From the NCBI RefSeq assembly GCF_000987775.1, contig NZ_LAHO01000011.1, positions 110,942 through 174,941 of the forward strand: a stretch of 64,000 bases of DNA, read 5' to 3'. This document shows, piece after piece, positions 9,546-18,247 of this stretch; position 1 is the stretch's first letter, and each line of letters begins with the position of its first letter. Both the position numbers and the translations under genes were made by a program. Source of the stretch: Arsukibacterium ikkense (GTDB lineage Bacteria > Pseudomonadota > Gammaproteobacteria > Enterobacterales > Alteromonadaceae). Under the pieces are notes generated by a model. It did no database searches, was not told the origin of the DNA, and was given only the letters and a program-made list of their open reading frames with translations.

Positions 9546-11356
9546 TAGTACACATCCTTCTGGTAACGCTTGGCTAGCCGTAATTCATCTAAATACTGCT
9601 GGGCCTGTTCGGCATTTTTGCTGCCATTTTGCTGCACGATATCCAGCAAGGCCTGATGCACATCTTTGGCCATGCGGTTGGCATCACCACAAATATAGAG
9701 ATGCGCGCCCTGCTGCAGCCACTGATACACTTCGGCTGCGTGTTTACGCAGCTTATCCTGCACATATACTTTTTCGGCATGGTCGCGGCTGAACGCGACA
9801 TCGAGCTTACTGAGCAGGCCTTGCTTTAAATAGCCCTGCAGCTCAGTCTGGTATAAGAAATCCTGGGTGAAGTGCGGGTTACCAAAAAACAACCAGTTTT
9901 TACCGCTGGCGCCACGGGCATCACGCTCTTGTAAAAAGGCGCGAAACGGCGCTATGCCGGTGCCTGGGCCAATCATGATTACCGGGGTGTCGTCATTGGC
10001 CGGTAAGCGGAAGTTATTATTCTGCTCGATAAATACCCGCACCTTATCGCCCTCGGCCAGGCGTTCGGCCAGGTAGCCCGAGGCGCCACCTAAATGTGGC
10101 TGGCCAAAGGCATCGTAGCGCACCACCGCTACCGTTAAATGCACTTCGTCCTCGACTTCCGCCTGCGATGAGGCGATGGAATATAAACGCGGTTGTTGCT
10201 TACGCAGCGCATCCACCAGTTGCTGGGCAGTCATTGCACCAGCCGCGGCCGGATGGTCACGCACAATATCAATAATTTGCCGATCGGCCAGATACGCGCG
10301 CAGTGCGGTTTTATCGGCAGCTAATTGCTGCAACGCTTGATTGGCGCTGGCAGCAGCGTATTTCTCAGCAAAGGCCGGGTACGATTGCGTCAGTTCCAGC
10401 TGCTCGGTTAATGCTTCGCTCAGGCTTAAACTTTGGTTGGCCAGGCTGACCTGGGCTGCGCCTTCCAGCGAAGTCAGGCTCAGCAATTCATTAACCAGTG
10501 CCGGATCGTTATTAAAATATAAACCCAGGGCATCGCCGGGCTGATAGGTTAAACCCGAACCTTGCAGTGAAATTTCGATATGCCGCACATCTTTGCCAGA
10601 ATCACGGCCGGTGATTTTCTGGTTGGTGTATAACTCAGCAGCAAAAGGTTGCTGCTTATTGTACTGGCTTTGCGATACCGCGGCGGCTTGCCCCGGCCAG
10701 TTAATCACCTGGGCCGATGGGGTTGCAGCAAATTCCGGTTCAACCACCTTAATTAAGGCATGGTTCCAACTACTGGCCGCCGTGTCGTAGTCCACGTCCA
10801 GATCAGCGCGGGCCTGCAGCCGTTGGCCACCTAACTCAGCCAGGCGTTCATCAAAGTCGGCGGCCGTTTTACAGAAGAATTCATAGCTGGTATCACCCAG
10901 GCCCAGCACCGCAAATTTAAGCTGGGGTAGCTGGGGAGCCTTTTTACTGAATAAAAAGTTATAAAAACTCACAGCATTTTCCGGCGGCTCGCCCTCGCCA
11001 TAGGTAGAGGTGACAATAATCAGGTATTGTTCGTTTTTCAGCTGGCTGCTTTTATAGTCGGCTAAATCCACCACCTTGGCCGCAATGTTCTTCGCATTAG
11101 CTAAGGCCGCTAATGCCTCGGCCACATGGCGGGCATTACCGGTTTGCGAGCCATACACTATGGTTAGCGTAGCGCTGGTTGTAGCAGCGGCTGCCGGCGC
11201 AGTGGCCTGGCCGCCGGCCAGTTGAGCACTGGCTGCCAGGTAACCACTGACCCAGGCTTGCTGAATAGGGTTAAGCTGACTAACCAAACCTTGCAGTTGC
11301 TGCACCTGTTGCTCAGACAACGGGCTGGCCTGGGCCACTAATGATGATAAAAGCAT
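9545..11356 (-). CDS. cysJ: Sulfite reductase flavoprotein alpha subunit
   Basis: 603 aa. It transfers NADPH electrons via FAD and FMN to CysI. The flavodoxin domain has [15 protein letters not shown] (about 70) and [13 protein letters not shown]. The FAD domain has RLYSIASS (about 391) and the NADPH site [16 protein letters not shown] (about 465); the protein ends in DVY as in the family. ATG 11356 follows AGGTG by 8 bases; an in-frame GTG six bases upstream is less likely. First gene of cysJIH. Confidence 0.96.
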   Translation of the reverse strand: MLLSSLVAQASPLSEQQVQQLQGLVSQLNPIQQAWVSGYLAASAQLAGGQATAPAAAATTSATLTIVYGSQTGNARHVAEALAALANAKNIAAKVVDLADYKSSQLKNEQYLIIVTSTYGEGEPPENAVSFYNFLFSKKAPQLPQLKFAVLGLGDTSYEFFCKTAADFDERLAELGGQRLQARADLDVDYDTAASSWNHALIKVVEPEFAATPSAQVINWPGQAAAVSQSQYNKQQPFAAELYTNQKITGRDSGKDVRHIEISLQGSGLTYQPGDALGLYFNNDPALVNELLSLTSLEGAAQVSLANQSLSLSEALTEQLELTQSYPAFAEKYAAASANQALQQLAADKTALRAYLADRQIIDIVRDHPAAAGAMTAQQLVDALRKQQPRLYSIASSQAEVEDEVHLTVAVVRYDAFGQPHLGGASGYLAERLAEGDKVRVFIEQNNNFRLPANDDTPVIMIGPGTGIAPFRAFLQERDARGASGKNWLFFGNPHFTQDFLYQTELQGYLKQGLLSKLDVAFSRDHAEKVYVQDKLRKHAAEVYQWLQQGAHLYICGDANRMAKDVHQALLDIVQQNGSKNAEQAQQYLDELRLAKRYQKDVY

Positions 11357-11621
11357 AAACACACCTATATAAACTTTATACCGGCATTTTAGCCATCCAA
11401 ACGTATGCCCGTAAAAGAATGGATCTGTCTGCGTTATTCCAAATAGTAATTAAAAACAGCTAATCCACTGCAATTACCCAACATCCGCCACAGCTGCCAA
11501 CGCAGTTTATTAGATCCCACAGCCTGACAATTTCACTAAAAAATAGTAAAAAACACTAACAGCAGTTACTACTAGCCGGCAGGCAATAAAAATAAATGAA
11601 TATAAACAATAAGATACATAT

Positions 11622-11637
11622 TGGCACCGACTTTGCG
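11622..11637 (+). promoter_or_regulatory. Sigma-54 (-24/-12) promoter ahead of the DUF2884 gene
   Basis: TGGCAC-N5-TTGCG with the GG and GC dinucleotides exactly 12 bases apart, as RpoN requires. The predicted transcript start, about 11648, leaves a 30-base leader with AAGGA before ATG 11678. The 315-base gap from cysJ to this gene holds no other feature that I recognise. Confidence 0.6.
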
Positions 11638-11677
11638 TTAGCAGGTAGTCATTCAACACAGTGCAAGGATTAACTTT

Positions 11678-12505
11678 ATGAAAAGCTCTCTTATCGCCAG
11701 TGCAGTGGTATGCGGCATCCTCAGCCTTAGTGCTCTGGTACTTAGCAACAGCGCTATGGCCCATAGCAACCACAGCTGTAATATCGAATTTGATAAAGAT
11801 TTAGTGATCGACAGCAGCAGCGTGCAGTTGCAGGACAACGGTAAAACGCTGTGGCAGATTAACAAAGACGGTCAGTTAAGTCTGAACGGTAAAACAATAT
11901 TAGTTAACAATGATACCCGGCTGCTACTGCGTGATTACCAGGCTGGTATTCGCAGCCAAACCAGCCAAACCGTTGCGCTGGTAGAAGATGCGCTGCTGAT
12001 GGCTAATGAAGCGTTAACCACAGTGCTGAACGAGCTGACAGGGAAATCGCTGGACGATTATCCGGCCATGCAGAAGGCATTAAGCAAAATCAGTGATGCC
12101 GCTAACCAGGTTGTGGTGCAGGATGGCGACAACACTTACCTGTACGGCAGCCGGCTGCACAATATTGATCAGGCCTTTGGCCCTGAGTTTGAGCAGGCTA
12201 TTGAAGAAGCTGTCAGCCAGTCAATGGGCAACATTATGCTGCTGGTAGGTAAAGCCATGGTAAGTGGCGAAGGCAGCTTTGAACAGCGGATGGAAGCCTT
12301 TGGCCAGAGAATGGAGAAGTTTGGCGAAAACTTAGAAGCAAGAATGGAACTGAAAGCGTCTGCACTGGAGCAGCGTGGCGAAGCTATCTGTGCCCAGGTT
12401 ACCACGCTGGATGCGCTGGAAACCCGCATTCAGCAGCAAATACCCGCCATGCAACAATACGATTTATTTAACAATGGCAACAGCGCCTTAAGCGTGCGCC
12501 GTTAA
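11678..12505 (+). CDS. YggN-like DUF2884 exported protein
   Basis: 275 aa with a signal peptide (residues 1-28, cut near SAMA|HS). The mature part has the layout of E. coli YggN: a conserved cysteine soon after cleavage (HSCNIEF), a region of short beta elements ending in KTILVNN, then a long helical region with LLRDYQAGIRSQ and a second cysteine near the C-terminus (AICAQVTTLDALE). It is longer than YggN (239 aa) because of an inserted Met/Glu/Arg-rich amphipathic stretch around 205-240. Periplasmic, function unknown. Probably RpoN-dependent (site at 11622) and closed by the terminator at 12532. Confidence 0.8.
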   Translation: MKSSLIASAVVCGILSLSALVLSNSAMAHSNHSCNIEFDKDLVIDSSSVQLQDNGKTLWQINKDGQLSLNGKTILVNNDTRLLLRDYQAGIRSQTSQTVALVEDALLMANEALTTVLNELTGKSLDDYPAMQKALSKISDAANQVVVQDGDNTYLYGSRLHNIDQAFGPEFEQAIEEAVSQSMGNIMLLVGKAMVSGEGSFEQRMEAFGQRMEKFGENLEARMELKASALEQRGEAICAQVTTLDALETRIQQQIPAMQQYDLFNNGNSALSVRR

Positions 12506-12531
12506 TCAGGTAACTCCCAACCAAGACCTTT

Positions 12532-12559
12532 AGCGCAGGGTTTTGCCTGCGCTTTTTTT
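12532..12559 (+). terminator. Rho-independent terminator of the DUF2884 gene
   Basis: An 8-bp stem AGCGCAGG/CCTGCGCT with a 6-nt loop and a run of six further T residues, 27 bases after the stop codon. Confidence 0.9.
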
Positions 12560-12688
12560 AAACCTCCCCAACCTGTCCCAGAAATTAAATAAAGCCGAGC
12601 GCTTTTGCCAGCAGCGGATTAATTTTTTTTTTGCCGCGCAGCATAATTTGCTAAGCTGGCGGTCAATACCCTGAAGCTTTTGGAAAAA

Positions 12689-13756
12689 ATGGCAATGTCT
12701 ATCATAAAACGGCTGTATCTGGCTGGCATATCGGCGCTGGTTATTGCCGCTATTCTGCTGTATACCCTGGCCTGGCCGGCCTGGCAGCAAGCGCTAACCA
12801 ACAACGAAAGCGCCCGGCTGGCGCAACTGATTGCCAGCGCCGAACTGGCCCCTGCGCAAAGCCGTTTAAACCAGTCCCAGTTACTGGCCGATTTAAACTG
12901 GCTGGCTCACCCTGACCGGCAGGGGCGTAAACCCGGCACGGCCGGCGGTATTGCCGCCCGTAGCTGGCTGGCAGAGCAATTTGCCGATATTGGCTTGCAA
13001 CCGGCAGGCAGCGATGGCTATTTACAACCGTTTAGCGTTGAGCAGCATTTTGTATTAGGCCGCTGGTTACGGGGTAAAAACGCCACCATCGCCGCGCTGG
13101 ATAACGCCGCCAATGTGCTGGGCGTATTGCCGGGTTTAAACCCTGAGTTAAAGCCAATAGTGCTGACCGCGCATTATGATCATCTGGGTATGCATGAAGA
13201 TAAGTTGTTTGCCGGCGCTGATGATAATGCGTCTGGCGTAGCAACCTTGTTGGAGCTGGCCCGTTATTTCAACGAAAACCCTACTGCCCATCCATTGCTG
13301 TTTGTAGCATTGGACGCTGAGGAAGGCGGCTTACAAGGGGCAGTAGCTTTATTTAAGCACCAACTGTTGGAGCCTGAGCAGCTGGCCTTTAACGTTAATA
13401 TGGATATGCTTAGCCGCGACACGGATCAGTTGCTGTTCGCCGTGGGCAGCTACCAGCACCCCTGGTTAACCCCACTGCTACAGCAATTACAGCAGCAAAG
13501 TGCGGTAAAGGTTATCGCCGGCCATGACCGGCCCTGGTACCGGGCAGGTAAAACCCAGGACTGGACCTTAAGCTCTGATCATGGAGTGTTTCACAAGCAC
13601 AAGGTGCCTTTTATATACTTTGGGGTGGCCGACCACGCCGACTACCACACCTCGCGCGACACTGCGGCTAAAGTCGATAGCGATTTTTACTTTCAGGTAA
13701 GCGAAACCATCTTAAGTTTTATCGTGCTGCTGGACCAACAGCTAAGCCAGCAATAA
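12689..13756 (+). CDS. Membrane-anchored M28 family zinc aminopeptidase
   Basis: About 355 aa. One N-terminal membrane helix (about 8-30) is followed by a periplasmic M28 peptidase domain. The zinc-ligand pattern is visible: LTAHYDHLG (His/Asp, about 165), GADDNASGVA (bridging Asp, about 181), ALDAEEGG (Glu-Glu, about 212), NMDML (Asp, about 240) and a late histidine in DHADYHT (about 320). It should remove N-terminal residues from peptides. The start may be ATG 12689 or 12695; GGA at 12683 serves either. Single-gene unit. Confidence 0.86.
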   Translation: MAMSIIKRLYLAGISALVIAAILLYTLAWPAWQQALTNNESARLAQLIASAELAPAQSRLNQSQLLADLNWLAHPDRQGRKPGTAGGIAARSWLAEQFADIGLQPAGSDGYLQPFSVEQHFVLGRWLRGKNATIAALDNAANVLGVLPGLNPELKPIVLTAHYDHLGMHEDKLFAGADDNASGVATLLELARYFNENPTAHPLLFVALDAEEGGLQGAVALFKHQLLEPEQLAFNVNMDMLSRDTDQLLFAVGSYQHPWLTPLLQQLQQQSAVKVIAGHDRPWYRAGKTQDWTLSSDHGVFHKHKVPFIYFGVADHADYHTSRDTAAKVDSDFYFQVSETILSFIVLLDQQLSQQ

Positions 13757-13853
13757 TAGTGAAATTGACCACTTTAGCTGGCTTTATTGCTGCAAAAAAG
13801 TTAACCGCTACGCTTTCAAAAAATAAGTTAATGATATATAACAACTAAAATTT

Positions 13854-13869
13854 TGGCATTTTTTGTGCA
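13854..13869 (+). promoter_or_regulatory. Weak sigma-54-like site ahead of the ABC operon
   Basis: TGGCAT-N5-GTGCA keeps the 12-base GG-GC spacing, but the -12 element is GTGCA instead of TTGCA. The predicted start, about 13880, is 25 bases before ATG 13905. Suggestive mainly because two better RpoN sites lie nearby. Confidence 0.3.
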
Positions 13870-13904
13870 AACTAATGGGAAGCACTACATATAAGGATCT
13901 TGTT

Positions 13905-14729
13905 ATGTCGATCATGTTGTTTTTAAGGCAAATCTGGCTGTTCAGTCAGGTCGAACTATCGCGGCTCTGGCTCACCCGGCGCGGTTTAATGACCCTGGCC
14001 GCCACTGCCGTAATCTGGTTTGTGCTGCTGCGCTACGCTATTGCGCCAGCAAGTGAAATTATGCAGGAACCGAATTTCCAGAAAACCTTAACTGCCGCCT
14101 TTGGTATGCTTGGGCTGCATCAGTTACTGAACTGGCCCGCACCAGAGCTCACCCTGTACTGGATGCTCAGCCTGATTTTGTTGCCATTGTTAAGCCTGGT
14201 ATTTACTGCTAATCAGCTATCCAGTGACGCAGCCCGCGGTACGCTGCGCTTTATCAGTCTGCGCAGCAGCCGCAGCGCTATTGTGCTTGGCCGGTTCTGC
14301 GGCCAGCTGTTAGTGCAGCTATGTTTAATAGTGCTGTCGCTGGCCGCCACCCTCACCCTCAGCAGTTTGCGTCTGGGCGCCATAGATTGGCAGGCTATTG
14401 AAGCTGCACTGCTGATCAGCTGTAATTTACTGATTGTCTTGATGCCCTTTACGGCATTAATGGCGGTATTTTCGGCCTGGGCCCGCTCATCACGGTTAGC
14501 GCTGAGTCTGGCGATCGTTAGCCTGGGGCTGACCTTTGGTTTACTCAGCTGGCTGATCCATCATCAGCCTGCTGCCTCCTTTTTGCTGCAGTACATGCCG
14601 GGCGCCCAGATCTGGCAGCTGATCCCAACCCAGGGTTGGCAAAGCCTGCAACTGGCCGTAGTACCTTTAGCCCAAACTGCCGTATTACTGCTGATTGCCC
14701 AGCAAATATTAAGCCGGAGGGCATTATAA
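13905..14729 (+). CDS. ABC-2 type transporter permease
   Basis: 274 aa with six hydrophobic segments (about residues 22-40, 83-103, 137-160, 172-192, 202-222 and 245-268). An ABC-2 signature-like region lies between them (SSDAARGTLRFISLRSSR, the cytoplasmic coupling loop). It would form an exporter with the ATPase encoded next, which it overlaps by one base (TAATG). ATG 13905 follows AAGGA by 8 bases. The substrate is unknown; the PEP-CTERM gene downstream may be a regulatory or functional partner. Confidence 0.85.
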   Translation: MSIMLFLRQIWLFSQVELSRLWLTRRGLMTLAATAVIWFVLLRYAIAPASEIMQEPNFQKTLTAAFGMLGLHQLLNWPAPELTLYWMLSLILLPLLSLVFTANQLSSDAARGTLRFISLRSSRSAIVLGRFCGQLLVQLCLIVLSLAATLTLSSLRLGAIDWQAIEAALLISCNLLIVLMPFTALMAVFSAWARSSRLALSLAIVSLGLTFGLLSWLIHHQPAASFLLQYMPGAQIWQLIPTQGWQSLQLAVVPLAQTAVLLLIAQQILSRRAL

Positions 14730-15658
14730 TGACCACTCAACCTATTATTAAGGTCAGCCAGCTAGCAAAAAGTTATGGCAGGAATAAAGTACTGAATAAA
14801 ATCAGCTTTGAAGTGAATAAAGGCGAAACCGTCGCGTTAATTGGCCAGAATGGTGCCGGCAAAACCACCTTATTCAGCCTGTTGTGTGGCTATATTAAAG
14901 CTGACAGTGGCAGCATGCAGTTACTGGGACAGCAACCGGGCAGTGCGGCGTTGTTTGGCAAAGTAAGTGCGCTGCCGCAAGACGCCCAGCTCGACCCGGC
15001 CTTTAGCATTGGCCAGCAGCTCAGTTTCTACGGCCAGTTGCAGGGCTTATCAGCCCAGCTGGCACGCACGGAAACGCTACGGGTGCTGGCGCTGGTTGAC
15101 CTGGAGCAGCACTATCACACCAAAGCCGGCGCCCTTAGCCATGGCATGCGCAAACGCGCCTGTATGGCTCAGGCTTTTATCGGCTCACCGGCGTTGATCC
15201 TGCTGGACGAGCCCACTGCCGGGCTGGATCCGGCCAATGCCCTGCATATACGCGAATTAATTAGCGATTTAAGTCAGCATGCCAGCTTTTTAATCAGCTC
15301 GCATAATATCTTCGAGCTGGAGCGGCTGTGTAATAAAGTGTTATACCTGCAAGACGGCAAGTTGCAGCAGCACCATGCCCATGCGGCCAACAGCGAAGCC
15401 TGTTTAAGCTTACAACTGAGCGCGGCTGCCAACAGCGCTGAGGTATGCCAGCAACTGCAGCAACTGGCTGGCATAACTGACGTTACCGCAGGTCGCAATC
15501 ATGAGTATCAGCTGAGTTATCAGCCGCAAGCGGCAGATGACTTCGATATTAGGCTATTACAGTGTCTGGCAGCCAACGGCTGGCAATACAAACAGCTGAC
15601 CAAAGGTAAAAGCCTGGAACAACAGCTATTTGCCCAGAAAAAAGCAGCCCATGTTTGA
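14729..15658 (+). CDS. ABC transporter ATP-binding protein
   Basis: 309 aa. Walker A is GQNGAGKTTLF (about 41-51), Q-loop PQD (about 89), signature LSHGMRKR (about 137) and Walker B LILLDEPTAGLD (about 156), with the H-loop in ISSHN. The C-terminal part, about 215-309, is a variable regulatory domain as in NosF/GldA-type exporters. ATG 14729 has GGAGG 9 bases upstream and overlaps the permease stop. Confidence 0.93.
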   Translation: MTTQPIIKVSQLAKSYGRNKVLNKISFEVNKGETVALIGQNGAGKTTLFSLLCGYIKADSGSMQLLGQQPGSAALFGKVSALPQDAQLDPAFSIGQQLSFYGQLQGLSAQLARTETLRVLALVDLEQHYHTKAGALSHGMRKRACMAQAFIGSPALILLDEPTAGLDPANALHIRELISDLSQHASFLISSHNIFELERLCNKVLYLQDGKLQQHHAHAANSEACLSLQLSAAANSAEVCQQLQQLAGITDVTAGRNHEYQLSYQPQAADDFDIRLLQCLAANGWQYKQLTKGKSLEQQLFAQKKAAHV

Positions 15659-15691
15659 GCTGGCATTTTGTCAGCTTTCTTTACAGATACC

Positions 15692-15730
15692 GCCCATGGT
15701 TAGCGGGTTAAACCACCGCAAACCGTGGGC
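15692..15730 (+). repeat. 39-bp interrupted palindrome upstream of the PEP-CTERM gene
   Basis: GCCCA/TGGGC, GGTT/AACC and GCGG/CCGC pair in order around a 9-base centre, with single mismatches between blocks. It ends about 42 bases before the sigma-54 site at 15772. It may be an enhancer-binding-protein site on DNA or a hairpin in the ABC operon's 3' end. Confidence 0.5.
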
Positions 15731-15740
15731 TGCGCTGAAC

Positions 15741-15770
15741 GGGTAAGGCCAACGGGGCCATTCCCTTTTT
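15741..15770 (+). terminator. Probable terminator of the ABC transporter operon
   Basis: GGG and GGCC pair with GGCC and CCC around a small internal loop, followed by TTTTT. It lies 83 bases past the ATPase stop and directly before the sigma-54 site. Confidence 0.55.
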
Positions 15771-15771
15771 A

Positions 15772-15787
15772 TGGCACAAACATTGCT
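15772..15787 (+). promoter_or_regulatory. Sigma-54 (-24/-12) promoter of the PEP-CTERM gene
   Basis: TGGCAC-N5-TTGCT matches the RpoN consensus fully, with 12 bases between GG and GC. The predicted start is near 15798, 65 bases before ATG 15863. PEP-CTERM genes are known in some bacteria to be driven by RpoN with the PrsK/PrsR two-component pair, which makes this assignment more likely. Confidence 0.75.
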
Positions 15788-15862
15788 AACAAAACTGATA
15801 GTTTGTTAACTATGTAAATAAAAACAAAAATCTGGCTTAAGCCACTTTAAAAAGGATGTTGT

Positions 15863-16498
15863 ATGTATAAATTGTTTGTGGTTGCAGCATTGGCCATGTG
15901 CAGCATGCTATTTAGCGTTATGGCAATGGCAGCGCCTATTTCGGTGGTTGATCACAATTATGGCCGGTTTGGCTTTAACCCCACCACTTCTGGCAGTTGC
16001 GCCAATATTGCCAGCGATCATCTGTTAATCCGTAAAGCCAGCAACTGCAACGCTTTTACTGATATTTTTTCACTGGCGTCGTTTGATGCTGCCGCCATTG
16101 ATTATGTTGAGCTGACACTGGCTTTCGCGGCTACTAATAACAGTAACTGTTTAACTGGCAATTGCCCGATGGAAAGCTGGCAGCTTGATATATTAAACGC
16201 CAGCGGCACTAAGATGAGCAGCTACCAATTGCTGCAAAGCAGCAGCACGGTACAACAAACCTTTATGATTAGCCGGACAACACTGCCTGCTTTTACCGAG
16301 TTATTCAGCCAGGGCAACCTGTGGTTCAGTTTCAGTGAACCCAGCGCAACTAACCATAACTTCAGATTACTCAGCAGCCAGTTAGCGGTATTTGCGTTGC
16401 CTGCACAGCAGCCTACGCCTGTGCCGGTACCTGCCACCCTGGCACTGTTTGGCCTGGGGTTAGTCGGGTTGTGTCTGCGCCGTAAGTTTCGCCGGTAA
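15863..16498 (+). CDS. PEP-CTERM sorted surface or exopolysaccharide-associated protein
   Basis: 211 aa. The signal peptide is about residues 1-23 (MAMAA). A beta-rich, Asn/Ser-rich body contains four cysteines (SGSCAN, SNCNA, NSNCLTGNC). A C-terminal sorting signal comprises VPVPAT, a hydrophobic helix and an RRKFRR tail (about 190-211). This tripartite tail is what exosortase/EpsH recognises and cuts. No exosortase gene is in the window, so it is an orphan substrate. ATG 15863 has AAAGGATG upstream. The function of the body is unknown. Confidence 0.85.
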   Translation: MYKLFVVAALAMCSMLFSVMAMAAPISVVDHNYGRFGFNPTTSGSCANIASDHLLIRKASNCNAFTDIFSLASFDAAAIDYVELTLAFAATNNSNCLTGNCPMESWQLDILNASGTKMSSYQLLQSSSTVQQTFMISRTTLPAFTELFSQGNLWFSFSEPSATNHNFRLLSSQLAVFALPAQQPTPVPVPATLALFGLGLVGLCLRRKFRR

Positions 16499-16521
16499 TT
16501 ATCTAGCCACTGAATGCTTAG

Positions 16522-16551
16522 CCTGTCAGCAAACAGAATACAGCTGACAGG
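16522..16551 (+). terminator. Hairpin after the PEP-CTERM gene
   Basis: A perfect 9-bp inverted repeat CCTGTCAGC/GCTGACAGG with a 12-nt loop, 24 bases past the stop. There is no T-run, so termination by it alone is uncertain. Confidence 0.4.
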
Positions 16552-16751
16552 TCGCCCGCCGGTTTTAGCTGAATTTCACCAACCGATAGTTACTGGCTCG
16601 CCAGGCGTGAGCCTGCGCCGACAACACCTCGAACACCCGCCACCGACATAGTTTATTACAAATGAAAAAGCAGCAAGCCGTTAAATTGATTGACCCTTTT
16701 ATCTAACATCAGTTACTGTTCATGGCTAATTCGCTTATGCAGGATAAAGCT

Positions 16752-17195
16752 ATGAGTATTGCAATGATCTGGATTATCGTTGGCGTGCTGTTAATTCTGT
16801 CGGAACTACTGGCAACCAGTATTGTTGCGGTGTTTCTGGGTATTGGTGCTATTGTAGTCGGCATTTTATTACAGCTGGGCTGGATAGAGTCGCCCAGTGC
16901 TCAGTTTCTGATTTTTGGCATTGTCAGCCTGGCATTATTATTTGGCTCCCGTGGCCATTTTAAACGCTGGTTTACCGGATATACCGCCGACCGGGGCGAA
17001 CAGCCGTTTAAACTCAGCGAAGATATCGGTAACCGGGTAACCGTGCTGGCAGATTTCGAACAAGGCGCCGGCCGGGTAGTATTAAATGGCGTTCAATGGG
17101 ACGCCCGCTCCAGCGAGCCACTGAAAGCCGGTGACGTGGCCTGGGTTATAGCCAATGAAGGCATTCATTTAATGGTCTCGGCGCAGCAACCATAA
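16752..17195 (+). CDS. NfeD-like membrane protein
   Basis: 147 aa. Two or three hydrophobic segments lie in residues 4-68, then a small soluble OB-fold domain typical of the short NfeD class (GNRVTVLADFEQGAGRVVLNG, DWARS-type core, GDVAWVIANEG). NfeD proteins pair with SPFH proteins, and the qmcA homologue follows 31 bases later. ATG 16752 has AGGA at the right spacing; the ATG at 16722 does not. Confidence 0.88.
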   Translation: MSIAMIWIIVGVLLILSELLATSIVAVFLGIGAIVVGILLQLGWIESPSAQFLIFGIVSLALLFGSRGHFKRWFTGYTADRGEQPFKLSEDIGNRVTVLADFEQGAGRVVLNGVQWDARSSEPLKAGDVAWVIANEGIHLMVSAQQP

Positions 17196-17226
17196 CAATT
17201 TTTAATTAAAAAAGGGAACATTAACA

Positions 17227-18165
17227 ATGGAAGAAATCAGTATCCAAACCATTCTCACGCTGGGCTTTGCCTTAGCCGTGGTAATTACGATTGTCAAAAG
17301 CGCCCGGGTAGTGCCGCAAAAATCTAACTTTGTGATAGAGCGCCTCGGTAAATACTCGCGCACTCTCGACTCCGGTTTTCATATCCTGATCCCCTTTGTC
17401 GATAAAGTGGCGTATATCCACACCTTAAAAGAAGAAGTCATCGACGTTACCCGCCAAACTTGTGTTACCAAAGATAACATTCAGGTTGGTATTGATGGCG
17501 TGCTGTATTTGCAGGTGGTAGATCCACACAAAGCCAGTTATGGCATCAGTGATTACCGCTACGCCGCCTCACAGCTGGCGCAAACCACTATGCGCTCCGT
17601 TATCGGCCAGACTGATTTGGATAAAACCTTTGAAGAACGCGCCAAAATAAACGAAGAAGTGGTAAAAGCGCTGGACGAAGCGGCCTCGCCCTGGGGTGTG
17701 AAAGTGCTGCGCTACGAAATTTCTGATATTGAGCTGCCACTTAGCATTAAAGATGCGTTAGAGCAGCAAATGCGGGCAGAGCGGGAACGCCGCGCCGCCA
17801 TTGCTAAATCTGAAGGTGAGCGCCAGGCAATGATTAACGTGTCAGAGGGCCAGAAGCAGGAAGTGATTAACCTGTCTGAAGGTGACAAGATGCGTCAGAT
17901 CAACGAAGCCGAAGGTCGCGCCCGTGAAATCGAGCTGGTGGCCATTGCCACCGCTGAAGGTATTCGCCAGATTGCTGAAGCCATTAATCACCCGGGTGGT
18001 TCAGAAGCCGTTAGCCTGCGCGTTGCCGAGCAATACGTGAAAGAATTCGGTAACCTGGCCAAAGCCAATAACACCATGATAGTGCCAGCCGAGCTGGCCA
18101 ATATCGGCGGCGCCGTCGCCGGCTTAACCGAAATACTGAAAATAGCCCGGCCGGGTGGTAAGTAA
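17227..18165 (+). CDS. qmcA: SPFH/band 7 (stomatin-like) membrane protease adaptor
   Basis: 312 aa. One N-terminal membrane helix (about 7-24) is followed by the SPFH domain (VVPQKSNFVIERLGKYSRTL; VTKDNIQVGIDGVLYLQV; TMRSVIGQTDLD, about 28-180) and a long Glu/Ala/Arg coiled coil (about 185-255). E. coli QmcA (305 aa) scaffolds FtsH-containing complexes in the inner membrane. The paired NfeD gene and shared orientation support one operon, which ends at the terminator at 18204. Confidence 0.92.
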   Translation: MEEISIQTILTLGFALAVVITIVKSARVVPQKSNFVIERLGKYSRTLDSGFHILIPFVDKVAYIHTLKEEVIDVTRQTCVTKDNIQVGIDGVLYLQVVDPHKASYGISDYRYAASQLAQTTMRSVIGQTDLDKTFEERAKINEEVVKALDEAASPWGVKVLRYEISDIELPLSIKDALEQQMRAERERRAAIAKSEGERQAMINVSEGQKQEVINLSEGDKMRQINEAEGRAREIELVAIATAEGIRQIAEAINHPGGSEAVSLRVAEQYVKEFGNLAKANNTMIVPAELANIGGAVAGLTEILKIARPGGK

Positions 18166-18203
18166 AAACCTGTTGCTGCAAAATAGGTTAAATTAAGTAA
18201 CGA

Positions 18204-18235
18204 AAAGCCAGCATCAAGCTGGCTTTGCTATTTTT
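18204..18235 (+). terminator. Terminator of the nfeD-qmcA operon
   Basis: A 9-bp stem AAAGCCAGC/GCTGGCTTT with a 5-nt loop, then GCTATTTTT. It sits between qmcA and the racemase gene. Confidence 0.75.
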
Positions 18236-18247
18236 AAGGCAACTACC

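Noticed and set aside
15692..15770. Cyclic di-GMP riboswitch before the PEP-CTERM gene
   Set aside because: GCAAACC is present, but the second conserved block and the tetraloop-receptor elements of the GEMM motif are missing. Most of the segment lies upstream of the predicted transcript start.
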